This document shows, piece by piece, positions 8,688-17,981 of a stretch of DNA of 64,000 nucleotides. The notes under the pieces are model-generated. The model was not told the DNA's origin. It did not search any database and saw nothing but the letters and a program-made list of their open reading frames with translations. A program made the position numbers and the translations under genes. Source of the stretch: Leptospira perdikensis (GTDB taxonomy: Bacteria; Spirochaetota; Leptospiria; Leptospirales; Leptospiraceae); assembly GCF_004769575.1 (NCBI RefSeq), contig NZ_RQGA01000003.1, positions 1,116,001 through 1,180,000 of the forward strand, given 5' to 3'. Numbering within the stretch: the stretch's first letter is position 1; the number at the start of each line of letters is the position of its first letter.

Positions 8688-9524
8688 ATGGACTTCTTTC
8701 GATTAAGAAACAGGCTTAATTTTATCTCTCGGTCATCTAGGATAGGGATTTTAGTTTTGATCTTTTGTATTGGGTTTTCATTGCTTCATTGCCATTTGCA
8801 AATAACTTCAGAATCCACTTCCCTCTCTCCCAACCAATCGAACCCTACTTCAGAGAGTAATCTTTCCACCAGTTTGGAATGGATTAAAATCAAAGAAACG
8901 GTTTGGATCCATCGCAGTTTTGGAGAATTTGGTGGGCAATTGTATTCTGCCAATGGCCTTGTGATCCTCACAAACAAAGGGGCTGTGGTGGTGGACACTC
9001 CTTGGACAGAAGCCCAAACAGAAGTATTATTTTCTGAGATTCAAGTTCGGTTCCAAAAAGAAATTTTGTTTCTCATTGTAACTCATGCACATGACGACCG
9101 TATGGCGGGAGTTCCTCTTTTTCAAAATAAGAATATCCCAGTTTATAGCACTTCCTTAACAGCGAAGTTAGCAAAGGAAAGGGGATTTGGAAAAACAAAT
9201 CCGATCCTAGATATCCAAACAAGACTTCCTGCGGGAAACCAGTCTTTGGAAGTTTTTTTCCCTGGCCATGGGCATTCGGCGGACAATATTGTTGTTTGGC
9301 TTCCGGAGACTCATATCCTCTTTGGGGGATGTCTCGTCAAGGCACTGGATGCAAAAGATCTTGGGAATACCAAGGAAGCAGATTTGAATGAATGGCCCAA
9401 TGCAGTGAAGAGAGTTTTGTCTCGTTATCCAGATGCAGAGGTAGTGGTTCCGGGTCATGGCGATTGGGGTAAGTTGGACTTACTACGCCATACGATTCGT
9501 TTACTTGTTTCGTCGAACCACTAA
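8688..9524 (+). CDS. Subclass B1-type metallo-beta-lactamase lipoprotein
   Basis: 278 aa. All six zinc ligands expected of subclass B1 are present and correctly spaced: His133-x-His135-x-Asp137 in 'THAHDDRMAG', His196 in 'GHGHSADNIVVWLP', Cys215 in 'LFGGCLVK', and His257 in 'VVPGHGDW'. Lys218 in the GGCLVK block and Asn227 in 'LGN' match the substrate-carboxylate lysine and the oxyanion Asn of B1 enzymes. The conserved 'ADLNEWP' also fits. The N-terminus is long with a hydrophobic stretch ending in 'LLHC', so Cys35 may be lipidated. It likely hydrolyses beta-lactams in the periplasm; activity is inferred. A GGGG ribosome-binding site precedes the ATG. It ends tail-to-tail with the SpoIIE-like gene, overlapping by 24 bp. 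Confidence 0.85.
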   Translation: MDFFRLRNRLNFISRSSRIGILVLIFCIGFSLLHCHLQITSESTSLSPNQSNPTSESNLSTSLEWIKIKETVWIHRSFGEFGGQLYSANGLVILTNKGAVVVDTPWTEAQTEVLFSEIQVRFQKEILFLIVTHAHDDRMAGVPLFQNKNIPVYSTSLTAKLAKERGFGKTNPILDIQTRLPAGNQSLEVFFPGHGHSADNIVVWLPETHILFGGCLVKALDAKDLGNTKEADLNEWPNAVKRVLSRYPDAEVVVPGHGDWGKLDLLRHTIRLLVSSNH

Positions 9525-10595
9525 AATAGAAAGTTTTTCCATTGGGTTTGTGAGATTTCTTTCTGCCCCGAGAGCACTCATTTTTTTGGCAATGGCAAGT
9601 AACATCTGCCTAGAAGAACTTGGTCTTAAATCCAAAAGATAATCTACAAACTCTTCCATAATTTCAAAGGATGTGAGTCCAAACTGGGTGAGAGTTCTGT
9701 CACTGGCCCAAACCAAATAATCTCCAATTTCGATTCCATCAGCCATGGAGAGTGGATGTTTGTGGTTCGGGTACCAATGGTCGTCTCCACTCCCTTCAAT
9801 CACTTGGATTCCATGATCAGAAAATTGGAATATGGGCATGTCCATATAGTGCAAAAAAGACATTTTATCTTCTTTGTTTTGGATTCCAAAAGCAGAGATT
9901 TTTAATTTTAAAAAAGTGAATTGGTGGAGGGCCGATTTTAGTTTCTCTAAAATTTCTTCGGTAGTAAAAAGTCCTTCTCCAAAAGAAGAAATAATTCCGT
10001 GAATAAAAACCTTTTCCGAAGATTCTAAAATTCCTGGTTCCATATGTCCAGCTAGGATTCCAAAAATTCCATCTTTTGCTCTTACGATGCGGATATAATC
10101 TGCTCCCGCATAACGCATGACAGATGGAAATACGGAAACATCGAACCCTGGAATTTTTGGAATATGTATGTCTGGGATCTGTTTGTTGACGGATGCTGCT
10201 TGATTGGTTTTCCAATCAAATTTGTTTTCGAATTGTTCTTCACCGAGACTTTCATCTCCCTGAAGAAGGGTAAATCGAACAGATTTATAAATTTTATATT
10301 CGTCTGATTCTTGATTTAGATTACGGATATCTTTCGGAAGTTCATTGTCTTGGATATGAGCAATGACATGAAGAATGTATTGGTATAAAAAACCAAGGAA
10401 ATAATAGACCAAAAATCCTGTGATGAGTGAAAATACAAAGGAAGAATAAATCCCCACCAAGTTGAAGTTAAGTGTATTTTCCCCTTTTGGATTTTGCCAA
10501 TGGGTGAATGTAAATTCTGCGAGTAAAAAATGGATAAAAAAGAAAAGGAAACTAATGATACCTAGGAGTACGGGAAGTTTAACGCGATAACTCAT
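9501..10595 (-). CDS. Membrane protein with degenerate SpoIIE/PP2C-like domain
   Basis: 364 aa. Two hydrophobic segments lie at about residues 7-26 and 47-75. The C-terminal part (about 140-360) has the outline of a SpoIIE/PP2C-like phosphatase: 'GADYIRI' in place of GGDYYD, '[11 protein letters not shown]' in place of the ADVSGHG block, and '[16 protein letters not shown]' in place of the GDxLxLYTDGLTE block. The metal-binding Asp of the second block and the DG of the last are missing, so it may be a pseudophosphatase. It overlaps tatC by the 4-bp ATGA, suggesting coupled translation. The family call is by eye and uncertain. Confidence 0.55.
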   Translation of the reverse strand: MSYRVKLPVLLGIISFLFFFIHFLLAEFTFTHWQNPKGENTLNFNLVGIYSSFVFSLITGFLVYYFLGFLYQYILHVIAHIQDNELPKDIRNLNQESDEYKIYKSVRFTLLQGDESLGEEQFENKFDWKTNQAASVNKQIPDIHIPKIPGFDVSVFPSVMRYAGADYIRIVRAKDGIFGILAGHMEPGILESSEKVFIHGIISSFGEGLFTTEEILEKLKSALHQFTFLKLKISAFGIQNKEDKMSFLHYMDMPIFQFSDHGIQVIEGSGDDHWYPNHKHPLSMADGIEIGDYLVWASDRTLTQFGLTSFEIMEEFVDYLLDLRPSSSRQMLLAIAKKMSALGAERNLTNPMEKLSILVVRRNK

Positions 10596-11371
10596 TTGCG
10601 GTCTGTGGTTTCCAATACTTTCATCACAATGGCAGAAAGGAAAAAAAGAAAACTAAGAGGAACCAGTAACATAAGCATTGAGAATACATCGGGGCCAGGG
10701 GAAAGAACTGCAGAGACAACAGCAATGATTAGTACCGCTTCTCGCCATCTAGAAATCAGAAAACGAGAAGATAGGATTCCAATCCTACCAAGTAAGATGA
10801 GAACAATCGGTAATTGAAAAGAGGCTCCAAACACTAGGTGCAAATTGAAAAACAAATCATAATATTCGTCAATCGGTAAATAGGGATCCACTCCATCGGG
10901 TCTGAGTACCACAAGGAAAACCCTTAGGAAATTTTCAAAAACAGTAAACCAACAAAGAGCAAGTCCTGACCAAAAGAGAAGGGTCGAAAAGAGGATGATG
11001 AATTTCCCCCATTTTTCTGTTCGTCTGTCCACGGCGGGAGCCACAAAACCCCAAAGGATGTAGAGTAAAAATGGCAAAGAAACAAGAACGGATAAGATAA
11101 ACGACGTTTTTAGATAGATGAGAAACGGCGCCATCAGCTGGATCTGAAAAAAATGCGCATCTGGACCTAAAACGGATTTGTAAGGTTGGATGAGAATACT
11201 GTGGATTTCACTTCCAAAATACAAAGTGGCAATCATAAAGACCGAGACCACTAAAATGGAATAAATGAGTCTTAGGCGGAGTTCTTCTAAATGATCCCCC
11301 AGGGACATGTATTTTTCCCTGGTTTCGGAATCCTCTGGTAACGGAAGTGCGGTTCTTTTTTTCCCGGCCAA
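10592..11371 (-). CDS. tatC: Twin-arginine translocase subunit TatC
   Basis: 259 aa integral membrane protein with six predicted helices, the substrate-binding core of the Tat pathway that exports folded proteins. Hallmarks are the cytoplasmic N-terminal '[12 protein letters not shown]', which binds the twin-arginine signal, the first-loop and helix-3 region '[22 protein letters not shown]', and the late '[16 protein letters not shown]' motif. It lies 10 bp after tatA and overlaps the downstream SpoIIE-like gene. No separate tatB is seen here; a TatA-only system with a bifunctional subunit is possible. Confidence 0.97.
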   Translation of the reverse strand: MAGKKRTALPLPEDSETREKYMSLGDHLEELRLRLIYSILVVSVFMIATLYFGSEIHSILIQPYKSVLGPDAHFFQIQLMAPFLIYLKTSFILSVLVSLPFLLYILWGFVAPAVDRRTEKWGKFIILFSTLLFWSGLALCWFTVFENFLRVFLVVLRPDGVDPYLPIDEYYDLFFNLHLVFGASFQLPIVLILLGRIGILSSRFLISRWREAVLIIAVVSAVLSPGPDVFSMLMLLVPLSFLFFLSAIVMKVLETTDRK

Positions 11372-11381
11372 GGTTTAAATC

Positions 11382-11651
11382 TTATGCTTTTTTCTTTTTG
11401 GCAGATTTGGAAGCACCCGTGGAAGCAGACTTTGGTTCTTCTTGCGGGAAACTGGTTTGGGATGGTTCGTCTTCCTGGCCTGTTAGGGATTTACGAAATT
11501 CTTTGATTCCGGAACCCAAATCTTTGGCAAGGCTTGGAAGGCGTTTCCCACCAAAAAAAAGTAACGCTAAGAAGACGATGAGTGCAATCTCCCATGGTCC
11601 TAAATTAAAAAAAGCAATAGGTGCTTGAAAAGAAAACGGATTGGATGGCAT
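11382..11651 (-). CDS. tatA: Twin-arginine translocase subunit TatA (TatA/E family)
   Basis: 89 aa. A single membrane helix ('LGPWEIALIVFLALLFFGG') is followed by the FG hinge, an amphipathic helix 'KRLPSLAKDLGSGIKEFRKS', and a charged, Lys-rich tail ending in AKKKKA. This matches TatA/TatE, which oligomerises to form the export pore with TatC. The usual N-terminal polar residue of TatA is replaced by a region containing Asn-Leu-Gly-Pro. It is upstream of and co-oriented with tatC. Confidence 0.93.
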   Translation of the reverse strand: MPSNPFSFQAPIAFFNLGPWEIALIVFLALLFFGGKRLPSLAKDLGSGIKEFRKSLTGQEDEPSQTSFPQEEPKSASTGASKSAKKKKA

Positions 11652-11674
11652 ATTTCCCTCTTAAGGCAAGAGTT

Positions 11675-13576
11675 ATGCAAACGAATCTAGAAGCAAGCGG
11701 AATGATAGAATTCTTTAAGGTCTTGCCCAATCTATTTTCCGGTGGTGTGTATTTAACAGATCCAAAAACCGGTCAGATTTTATTTTCGAACGATTTTTTT
11801 AAAAACAATTTGGGCTGTCATAAATCCACTGGAGAATGTCTCGAGTCCGAACTTTTACAATGGGTTGCCGACGAAGATAAACCAAATTTTAGAGATCAGT
11901 TTTTGTTTCCTAATAAACATTTTGATCGTGACACCATCCAAGGAGATTATCGTTTTCTGATGCCGAACGAAATTCTAGTTCGGTGGTTTCAATTTGAAAA
12001 AAGAAAAGTCAACATTCCAAATATGGATTCGCAACTTCAAATTGTTTTTGTTCGTGATGTGACCAATGAAAAAACAAACGAAATCAACATTGTAGAACAA
12101 ATTCAGTTTTTTTTGGGACTGTTTGAAAATGCTTCTGTAGGTATGGCCTTACAAGACTGGGAAGGTGGATACTTTAGAGTGAATCCCCGGTTTACCGAAA
12201 TCACTGGTTATAGTTTTCAAAACTTAACCGATTTGAATATTAAACGAATTAAAGGTGAACCCATATCAGAAGAGGAAATGGAATACTTTGGTTTTTTTAA
12301 GGAAGGCGCAGAGGAGTCACGATTAACAAGGAAAGATGGTCGGCGGATCAATGTTTATCGAAGGATTAGTGCCTTTCGAAATTCGCAAGGGAAACCAGAC
12401 TTTTATTATGTTTTTTTGGATGATGTTACCGAAAAAAAACAATTAGAATCTTATCAGTTACATTCTCAAAAAATGGAAACCATTGGAAGTTTAGCAACAA
12501 ACATTGCTCATGATTTAAATAATTATCTACAACCGATACATGTTTTTTCTCAGTTAGGTGAAGAACAGATTCAGTCTGGAAAGTTTGATCAAAACAGGAT
12601 TTTGGAATATTTGGGCAAAATTCGACTTGGTGCAGATAACGCACGTTCAATGATTCATCGTATCATTAAATACTCTAAGGTAAAAGATGAAAATTCTGCG
12701 ACCAAAATAGAAATATCTTCTGTAGTTGAATCTACAATCCCACTTGTGAATGCTGGTTTACCAAAAAATGTAGAAGCACAATTTGATTTCCACAAATCAC
12801 CACTCTATACTAAGTTAGATGCAGTTAGATTTTCTAAAATACTTTGTGAGCTGACTTCCGGTGGTCTTCTCGTTTGGGATGATAGAAAACGTGGTCTTGT
12901 CCGTATCCAAACATCGCCGGCAGATGAATTCAAACTTCTTGTTTCTATTGAATTTTCCGGCCTCTCTTTGCCGAGTCTTTCTGGACTCAATACACTTGAT
13001 TTTGTGAACTTTGGAGATGAGGAGTTTCAGTGGGCAGGGATGCACCTAATAAATCGTTATGTGAAGAACTGGGGTGGCGAATTTTATATAGAAAAACCAG
13101 AGCCAATGACGGTTCTCATTCATATTTTTCTTCCATTGGAAGAAGCTCAAATTTTGTCTGGGACTACAAAATCTGGTCAAGGAAATAATCCTAAAGATGT
13201 CTGGTCTGAGATTTCCAAAAAAGAAATTTGGATTGTGGAAGATGATGAGGCGGCATGTGAAGCCATTTGTTTTGTTCTTTCTCAGAAACAAATTTTTCCC
13301 AAAGTTTTTCGTACTGCTTCAGCTGCTTTAGATCAACTGAAGACTAAAATCCCCGATTTTATTTTATCAGATTACCGCATGCGAGAAATGAATGGGCTTA
13401 GTCTCATTCGTAAAATCAAAAAAGTAAATCCCGAACTTTCTTCTGTTTTGTATACCGGAAATATGGATGGACTTGATTCAGAGGATCTAGATGCAGAAGG
13501 GATACTGGTTCGTTCCAAACCAATATCCATTGATGAACTTTATGAAACGATTTTGTTATCGTTTGGGTTTCTTTGA
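11675..13576 (+). CDS. PAS-PAS hybrid histidine kinase with degenerate ATPase domain and receiver
   Basis: About 633 aa from this ATG; upstream GTG (11621) and ATG (11645) are alternatives but would overlap tatA's start. Two PAS domains occupy roughly residues 10-130 and 145-255. A HisKA-like helix has 'NIAHDLNNYLQPI' with the phosphoacceptor His near 279. The following ATPase region lacks clear N, G1 and G2 boxes: 'LCELTSGG' stands where NLxxNA should be and no DxGxG is seen. The C-terminal receiver is complete, with acidic 'VEDDEA', phospho-Asp in 'LSDYRM', Thr in 'YTGN' and Lys in 'RSKP'. It may receive phosphate from another kinase rather than autophosphorylate. It is divergent from tatA. 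Confidence 0.8.
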   Translation: MQTNLEASGMIEFFKVLPNLFSGGVYLTDPKTGQILFSNDFFKNNLGCHKSTGECLESELLQWVADEDKPNFRDQFLFPNKHFDRDTIQGDYRFLMPNEILVRWFQFEKRKVNIPNMDSQLQIVFVRDVTNEKTNEINIVEQIQFFLGLFENASVGMALQDWEGGYFRVNPRFTEITGYSFQNLTDLNIKRIKGEPISEEEMEYFGFFKEGAEESRLTRKDGRRINVYRRISAFRNSQGKPDFYYVFLDDVTEKKQLESYQLHSQKMETIGSLATNIAHDLNNYLQPIHVFSQLGEEQIQSGKFDQNRILEYLGKIRLGADNARSMIHRIIKYSKVKDENSATKIEISSVVESTIPLVNAGLPKNVEAQFDFHKSPLYTKLDAVRFSKILCELTSGGLLVWDDRKRGLVRIQTSPADEFKLLVSIEFSGLSLPSLSGLNTLDFVNFGDEEFQWAGMHLINRYVKNWGGEFYIEKPEPMTVLIHIFLPLEEAQILSGTTKSGQGNNPKDVWSEISKKEIWIVEDDEAACEAICFVLSQKQIFPKVFRTASAALDQLKTKIPDFILSDYRMREMNGLSLIRKIKKVNPELSSVLYTGNMDGLDSEDLDAEGILVRSKPISIDELYETILLSFGFL

Positions 13577-14575
13577 TTTTTTAACTTCTTCGGCTCCCGT
13601 ACTGTCTTTGATGAACTGAATGAGTTCTTTTTCGATTAGCTCCTTGTCTGTTTTTACATATTTAGAAAGTAAAACATGGGAACCATTTTCAATTTTTAAG
13701 AGTTTGTTTTTGGGGCTGTGACTGGTTCCCGATTGGATCAAGTCAAATACCTTTAACATGGCAGGAACAGAAGCCACAAAGTCATGTTCTCTTTCTGATT
13801 TGTAGTAATACATCAGTAAGGTGGGTGATGTGATTTTTGTATAAGGATTGTTTTGATCTATAAATCGTTTTAATTCTAAAATATTTAATAGGGCGCCATA
13901 ATACTGATCTAAATACCAATACTTCGCTGATTCATCGCGTGGATCTGTTTTTGAGATTCTCATTTCACCTTTAATTGCATTGATAAATGATTTTCCCCAA
14001 TGGAATCGAAAGATGTGCGCGGTTGGATCATCAAAATCGTAAAATGGTGATGCAAGGACTAATGAGTCAACAAGATCAGGATGTTTTGCTGCTAAATAAG
14101 TAGCAATGTTCCCACCCATACTAGTCCCCACTAACACTGTTTTGTGCCCCAGTTCCCTTGCATAAATCAAACTATCTTCCGCATCTTGAAGGTAACTTTG
14201 AAAATGCGTATTTAGATGGTCTTCTGGATTTGTTCCATGTCCTGGTAACCTTAAGTAATAGGTATTAGCACCGAAGTATTCCGTGAGTTTGTTTGTGACT
14301 TCTTCTCCCTCACCTCGACTCGCCCCAAATCCATGTATGTAGACAATCACTATCGGAGTTTTTTCTTCCGATACTCGAACGAGTAATTCTTCATTGTTTG
14401 GTCTTGTATTTTCTTTGGCGCTTATTGTTAGTTCATTTTGGTAAAAGGCGTCAAAATTTTCGAATTTACGAGAGGAATCATAATTGTATTCACCGATAGA
14501 CCAGTTGTAAGTGGATACAAGAAATGAAGAAAGAATGAGAGTGATGGCAATCACCCATTTGATTATTATTCTCAT
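13556..14575 (-). CDS. Alpha/beta hydrolase with N-terminal membrane anchor
   Basis: 339 aa. An N-terminal hydrophobic segment (about 5-24) is an anchor or signal peptide. The alpha/beta-hydrolase core has the oxyanion 'YIHGFGASRGEG', the nucleophile elbow 'LVGTSMGGNIA' with catalytic Ser, and a C-terminal 'ENGSHVLLS' with the catalytic His. A lid-like insertion follows the elbow. The pattern resembles monoglyceride lipase or carboxylesterase; the substrate is unknown. The Lys-rich C-terminus 'KKSKKPKR' is notable. It ends tail-to-tail with the hybrid kinase, overlapping 21 bp. Confidence 0.8.
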   Translation of the reverse strand: MRIIIKWVIAITLILSSFLVSTYNWSIGEYNYDSSRKFENFDAFYQNELTISAKENTRPNNEELLVRVSEEKTPIVIVYIHGFGASRGEGEEVTNKLTEYFGANTYYLRLPGHGTNPEDHLNTHFQSYLQDAEDSLIYARELGHKTVLVGTSMGGNIATYLAAKHPDLVDSLVLASPFYDFDDPTAHIFRFHWGKSFINAIKGEMRISKTDPRDESAKYWYLDQYYGALLNILELKRFIDQNNPYTKITSPTLLMYYYKSEREHDFVASVPAMLKVFDLIQSGTSHSPKNKLLKIENGSHVLLSKYVKTDKELIEKELIQFIKDSTGAEEVKKSKKPKR

Positions 14576-14585
14576 CGAGGTTCTC

Positions 14586-15023
14586 TTGTTACGAAAGATA
14601 AATATAACAAATTCAGGAATTCTGTTACTAATTCAAGCCAATTTGTTTCTTTTCTGTCACAAACCAGCAGAACCCATCCAGTTCTGGATGACACACACCC
14701 CAGAAGTAGCAAAAACTGCCGCTGTGTATGGGGAAATTCAAAATCCCTATGAAACTGATGTGGAGATTCGAGCAGTTGTGAGTAATGGATACCAAACGGT
14801 AGATTTTCATGAAACGATTCTCGATGAAAACACGGGGATTGTTCGGATGCGCAAACTGAATTATCCCATCAAACTAATGGTCAAGGAAACGATCCATTTG
14901 GAAAGGTCAGGAAAACATTTGATGTTATACGATAAATTAAACCGTTCTGGAAATTTGAAATTGGAAATTGAATTTTCTAATGGTGAAAAAAAGATTGTGG
15001 TTGTAGAGGAAAGGTCATTATGA
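14586..15023 (+). CDS. PCu(A)C-family periplasmic copper chaperone lipoprotein
   Basis: About 145 aa from a TTG start preceded by GAGG; the upstream ATG would run into the divergent hydrolase gene. 'RKINI' is followed by a hydrophobic stretch ending in 'FLFC', so Cys24 may be lipidated. The cupredoxin-like domain carries His75, Met88, and 'HLM' with His111 and Met113, which is the copper(I) motif of PCuAC (DUF461) proteins with near-normal spacing. These proteins deliver copper to the CuA site of cytochrome oxidase together with Sco1. It overlaps the sco1-like gene by ATGA, strongly supporting a joint role. Confidence 0.75.
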   Translation: MLRKINITNSGILLLIQANLFLFCHKPAEPIQFWMTHTPEVAKTAAVYGEIQNPYETDVEIRAVVSNGYQTVDFHETILDENTGIVRMRKLNYPIKLMVKETIHLERSGKHLMLYDKLNRSGNLKLEIEFSNGEKKIVVVEERSL

Positions 15024-15580
15024 ATAGAAAATTTATCTTGGTATTGTTAGTTGGCTTTTTTCTTTTAGGATGTGACTCCCAGTTAGAATTTACGGAGTTG
15101 CCAATCGGTGGAAATATTGAAGCCGTAGATAAAGACGGACATTCTGTTTCGTTTAAATCTTTTCAGGAACCAGTAATTTTGGTTTTTTTTGGGTATACCT
15201 ATTGTCCAGACTTTTGTCCGAATACGTTAGCTAGGATCAAAGCAGCAGTAGAACCCCTGTCAGACGCAGAGAAAACTAAATTTAAAGTGGTTTTTATTTC
15301 TGTAGACCCTGTGCGTGATTCCCCAGAGACAACCACTAAATATGTAAGGTTTTATTTACCTCAATCGATAGGCCTTTCTTTCTCGGGAGGAATCACAAAT
15401 CAAATTCTAAAACAATATGCTGCCTATGTAGAGAAAACGGAAGATGGCCAAAGTTTTGACCATTCTACTTATATTTACGTTTTGGATAAAAACCGGAAAA
15501 CTCGAAAACTTATCAAGTCAACCGATTCTAAAGAAGTGATTACAAAATCCATTCAGGTTTTAAGCAGCAATTCCATTTAG
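15020..15580 (+). CDS. SCO1/SenC-family copper-binding lipoprotein
   Basis: 186 aa with lipobox 'FFLLGC' (Cys18). The thioredoxin-like domain has the copper-binding Cys62-x3-Cys66 in 'YCPDFCP' and His148 in 'SFDHSTY', all three ligands of Sco1. Sco proteins insert copper into, or reduce, the CuA centre of cytochrome c oxidase subunit II in the periplasm. It is translationally coupled to the PCuAC gene. It ends tail-to-tail with the oligopeptidase gene. Confidence 0.93.
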   Translation: MNRKFILVLLVGFFLLGCDSQLEFTELPIGGNIEAVDKDGHSVSFKSFQEPVILVFFGYTYCPDFCPNTLARIKAAVEPLSDAEKTKFKVVFISVDPVRDSPETTTKYVRFYLPQSIGLSFSGGITNQILKQYAAYVEKTEDGQSFDHSTYIYVLDKNRKTRKLIKSTDSKEVITKSIQVLSSNSI

Positions 15581-17506
15581 GCGTAATAACGCATCTATCT
15601 CAGGATCTTTTCCGTAAAAATCACGAAAGAGATCCATTGCATTCGCCGATCCACCTTTTTCTAAGATTGTTTTTCTAAAATGAGCCGCATGTTCTAAATC
15701 AAACACACCTCTATCAACAAAGGAATAGTAGGCATTGGCGGATAGTAATTCGGCCCACTTATAGGAATAGTATCCAGCTGCATACCCACCAGCAAAGATA
15801 TGTGTAAATGAGTTTTGGAATTTGTTGTAGGTCGGTGGGAATACAACTGATATTTCCTTTCTCACTTGATCTAAAATTTCTTGGACTCGGGATTCGTTCG
15901 GTTTCTCTTTATGGATCAATATATCAAATTTCGCAAATTCCAATTGTCTCACAACACCCATTGCTGACATAAAGTTTTTTGCTTTTACCATAGTATCGAT
16001 GTAGGAATTAGGAATCGGTTCTTTCGTCTGGTAGTGTTTGGCGAAGAGTTGTAATACTTTTGGTTCGTAAGCAAAATTTTCTAAAAATTGAGATGGAAAT
16101 TCTACTGCATCCCATTCCACACCATTCACGCCACTGACAAAGGCTTCGTTCACTCGAGAAAGAAGGTGGTGGAGAGCGTGTCCTAATTCATGGAAAAGGG
16201 TAACTACATCACTTGGTCTGAGTAGAGATGGTTGTGAATTTGTGGCTTTAGGGAAACTTGCGACAACAAATGCTATTGGGAGTTCCGTTTTGCCTGTTTC
16301 ATCTTGGAAATGAGGTTTCCAGTTGTGCATCCAGGCCCCCCCTTTTTTTTCTGTTCGCACTTCCAAATCCAAATAAAGACGGGATCTCGTTTCACCATCG
16401 ACAATTAAATCATAACATAGGACAGAAGGTTCCCAAACTGGAGTATTCACAACTTGGAACTGGATCCCTAAAAGTTTTTCCAAAAATTGAAAGGTTCCCG
16501 AAATGACTGTTTCTTTTTCTAGATAAGGGCGATAGATTTCTTCATCGTAAGAAAAGGATTCTTTTTTTAGTTTTTCTGAATAGTAAGTGAGATCCCATGG
16601 TTCGAGATCTGTTTGTCCTAATTTTTTAGCAAAGGTTTTAATTTCGTTTAGTTCTTGTAAGGCGATCGGTTTTGCTTTTTTTCCTAAGTGATCTAAAAAT
16701 TCGATAACTTGTTCAGGTGTGTCAGCAACTTTAGTTGCTAAACTCAAATGAGAAAAAGTAGGAAAACCGAGCAGTTTTGCTTCCTTATCGCGAAGTTCCA
16801 AAATCTCTTCCATTAATTTACCGTTTTCTGGTGCCCGAGTGCAGTAACCATCATAGAGTTTTTTTCTAATCTCTCTATTTTCGCCATAAGTCATATAAGC
16901 AATATAAGATGGGAAATGTAATGTGAATTGGTAAGTTCCGTCCTCTTGTTTGGCAGAAATTTTTTCGCTTTCAGGAAGACCAATTACATCTTCTTCAGAA
17001 AGTTTTAGTGAAAAAGCATTCGTTGCATTTAATACGTTTTGTGAAAATTGGTTGGAAAGATCAGATTGTCGAATACGAAGTTCTTTCAATGCATCTTTGG
17101 TTTCCGAATTAAGACTTACACCTGACAATCGGAAGTCTCGGATTTCATTTTCTAAAACCTTTGTTGCCTCTTTGTTTAAATTGGTTTCTGAAGATTGGAT
17201 TTTTAAAAGAGTCGAAAAAATCTCTTCGTTTTGTCCGAGATCTGTATAATACTCACTAAGTTTTGGTAAAAGCCTACTATAGATAGTTTGACTTTCTTCA
17301 TTATTTTTTACTGAATTGAGATGAGAAATTTCTGTAACAAGATCACCGAGTTCTGTTTGTATTCGTTGGTATGGTTTTACAAAATTTTGAAATGTTGGGT
17401 TTCCTGTTTTTAATAGGGATTGGATGAATTGTTTGTTGGACTCCATTTTTTCTAAAATGGCAGATTCTTTTTTAGGAAGATTTTCGGAATGAAATTCAGG
17501 AAACAT
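15560..17506 (-). CDS. M3-family zinc oligopeptidase (PrlC/OpdA-like)
   Basis: About 648 aa from an ATG preceded by AGAGG at 7 bp; a longer frame to 17575 exists but lacks such a site. The zinc motif 'FHELGHALHHLL' has His439, Glu440 and His443, and the third ligand Glu469 is in 'VEFPSQ'. This is the thimet-oligopeptidase/oligopeptidase A fold, a cytoplasmic enzyme that trims peptides left by Clp and other proteases. There is no signal peptide. The gene is divergent from the DCC-family gene with little space between them. Confidence 0.92.
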   Translation of the reverse strand: MFPEFHSENLPKKESAILEKMESNKQFIQSLLKTGNPTFQNFVKPYQRIQTELGDLVTEISHLNSVKNNEESQTIYSRLLPKLSEYYTDLGQNEEIFSTLLKIQSSETNLNKEATKVLENEIRDFRLSGVSLNSETKDALKELRIRQSDLSNQFSQNVLNATNAFSLKLSEEDVIGLPESEKISAKQEDGTYQFTLHFPSYIAYMTYGENREIRKKLYDGYCTRAPENGKLMEEILELRDKEAKLLGFPTFSHLSLATKVADTPEQVIEFLDHLGKKAKPIALQELNEIKTFAKKLGQTDLEPWDLTYYSEKLKKESFSYDEEIYRPYLEKETVISGTFQFLEKLLGIQFQVVNTPVWEPSVLCYDLIVDGETRSRLYLDLEVRTEKKGGAWMHNWKPHFQDETGKTELPIAFVVASFPKATNSQPSLLRPSDVVTLFHELGHALHHLLSRVNEAFVSGVNGVEWDAVEFPSQFLENFAYEPKVLQLFAKHYQTKEPIPNSYIDTMVKAKNFMSAMGVVRQLEFAKFDILIHKEKPNESRVQEILDQVRKEISVVFPPTYNKFQNSFTHIFAGGYAAGYYSYKWAELLSANAYYSFVDRGVFDLEHAAHFRKTILEKGGSANAMDLFRDFYGKDPEIDALLRLNGIAA

Positions 17507-17573
17507 AAAGACCTCTATAGATTTAGACTCGATTTCAAATGGTTCTTCGCCAGTTTGGAAGTAGAGGAAAAGC

Positions 17574-17978
17574 ATGCCACCGGAAAAAAGTAAAATTGTT
17601 TTCTTTGATGGAGTTTGCCATTTGTGTATGGGTTCTGTTCAGTTCCTTTTAAAACAAAACAAAAAGGAAAATTTGAACTTTTCCGCCATTGGTTCTCAAA
17701 CTTTTCATACCTTACTCCCTAAAGATTCCTATTCCCACCTACCAGATAGTATTCTTTATTGGAAAGAGGGTTTGTTATATATGGAATCCGATGCTGTATT
17801 ACAATTGGTTCGGGAATTAAAGTTTCCCTGGAATTTGTTTTATGGGTTTTCTATTTTTCCTAGATTTCTTCGTAACCCCATCTATAGGTTTATCGCAAAA
17901 CACCGTTATCAATGGTTTGGCAAAGCAGAGGTTTGTATGATCCCTTCACCAAACATCAAAAAACGCTTTTTAGATTGA
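17574..17978 (+). CDS. DCC-family thiol-disulfide oxidoreductase-like protein (DUF393)
   Basis: 134 aa. The start of the protein, 'VFFDGVCHLC', is the hallmark of the DCC family, with Asp and the Cys-x2-Cys pair. The remainder contains conserved patches including 'AIGSQTFHTLL', 'SDAVLQLVRELK' with an acidic residue, and 'YRFIAKHRYQWFG'. Members are thioredoxin-fold-like and presumed to act in thiol-disulfide exchange; no substrate is known. It stops 3 bp before the end of the convergent glycosyltransferase gene. Confidence 0.88.
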   Translation: MPPEKSKIVFFDGVCHLCMGSVQFLLKQNKKENLNFSAIGSQTFHTLLPKDSYSHLPDSILYWKEGLLYMESDAVLQLVRELKFPWNLFYGFSIFPRFLRNPIYRFIAKHRYQWFGKAEVCMIPSPNIKKRFLD

Positions 17979-17981
17979 TGA

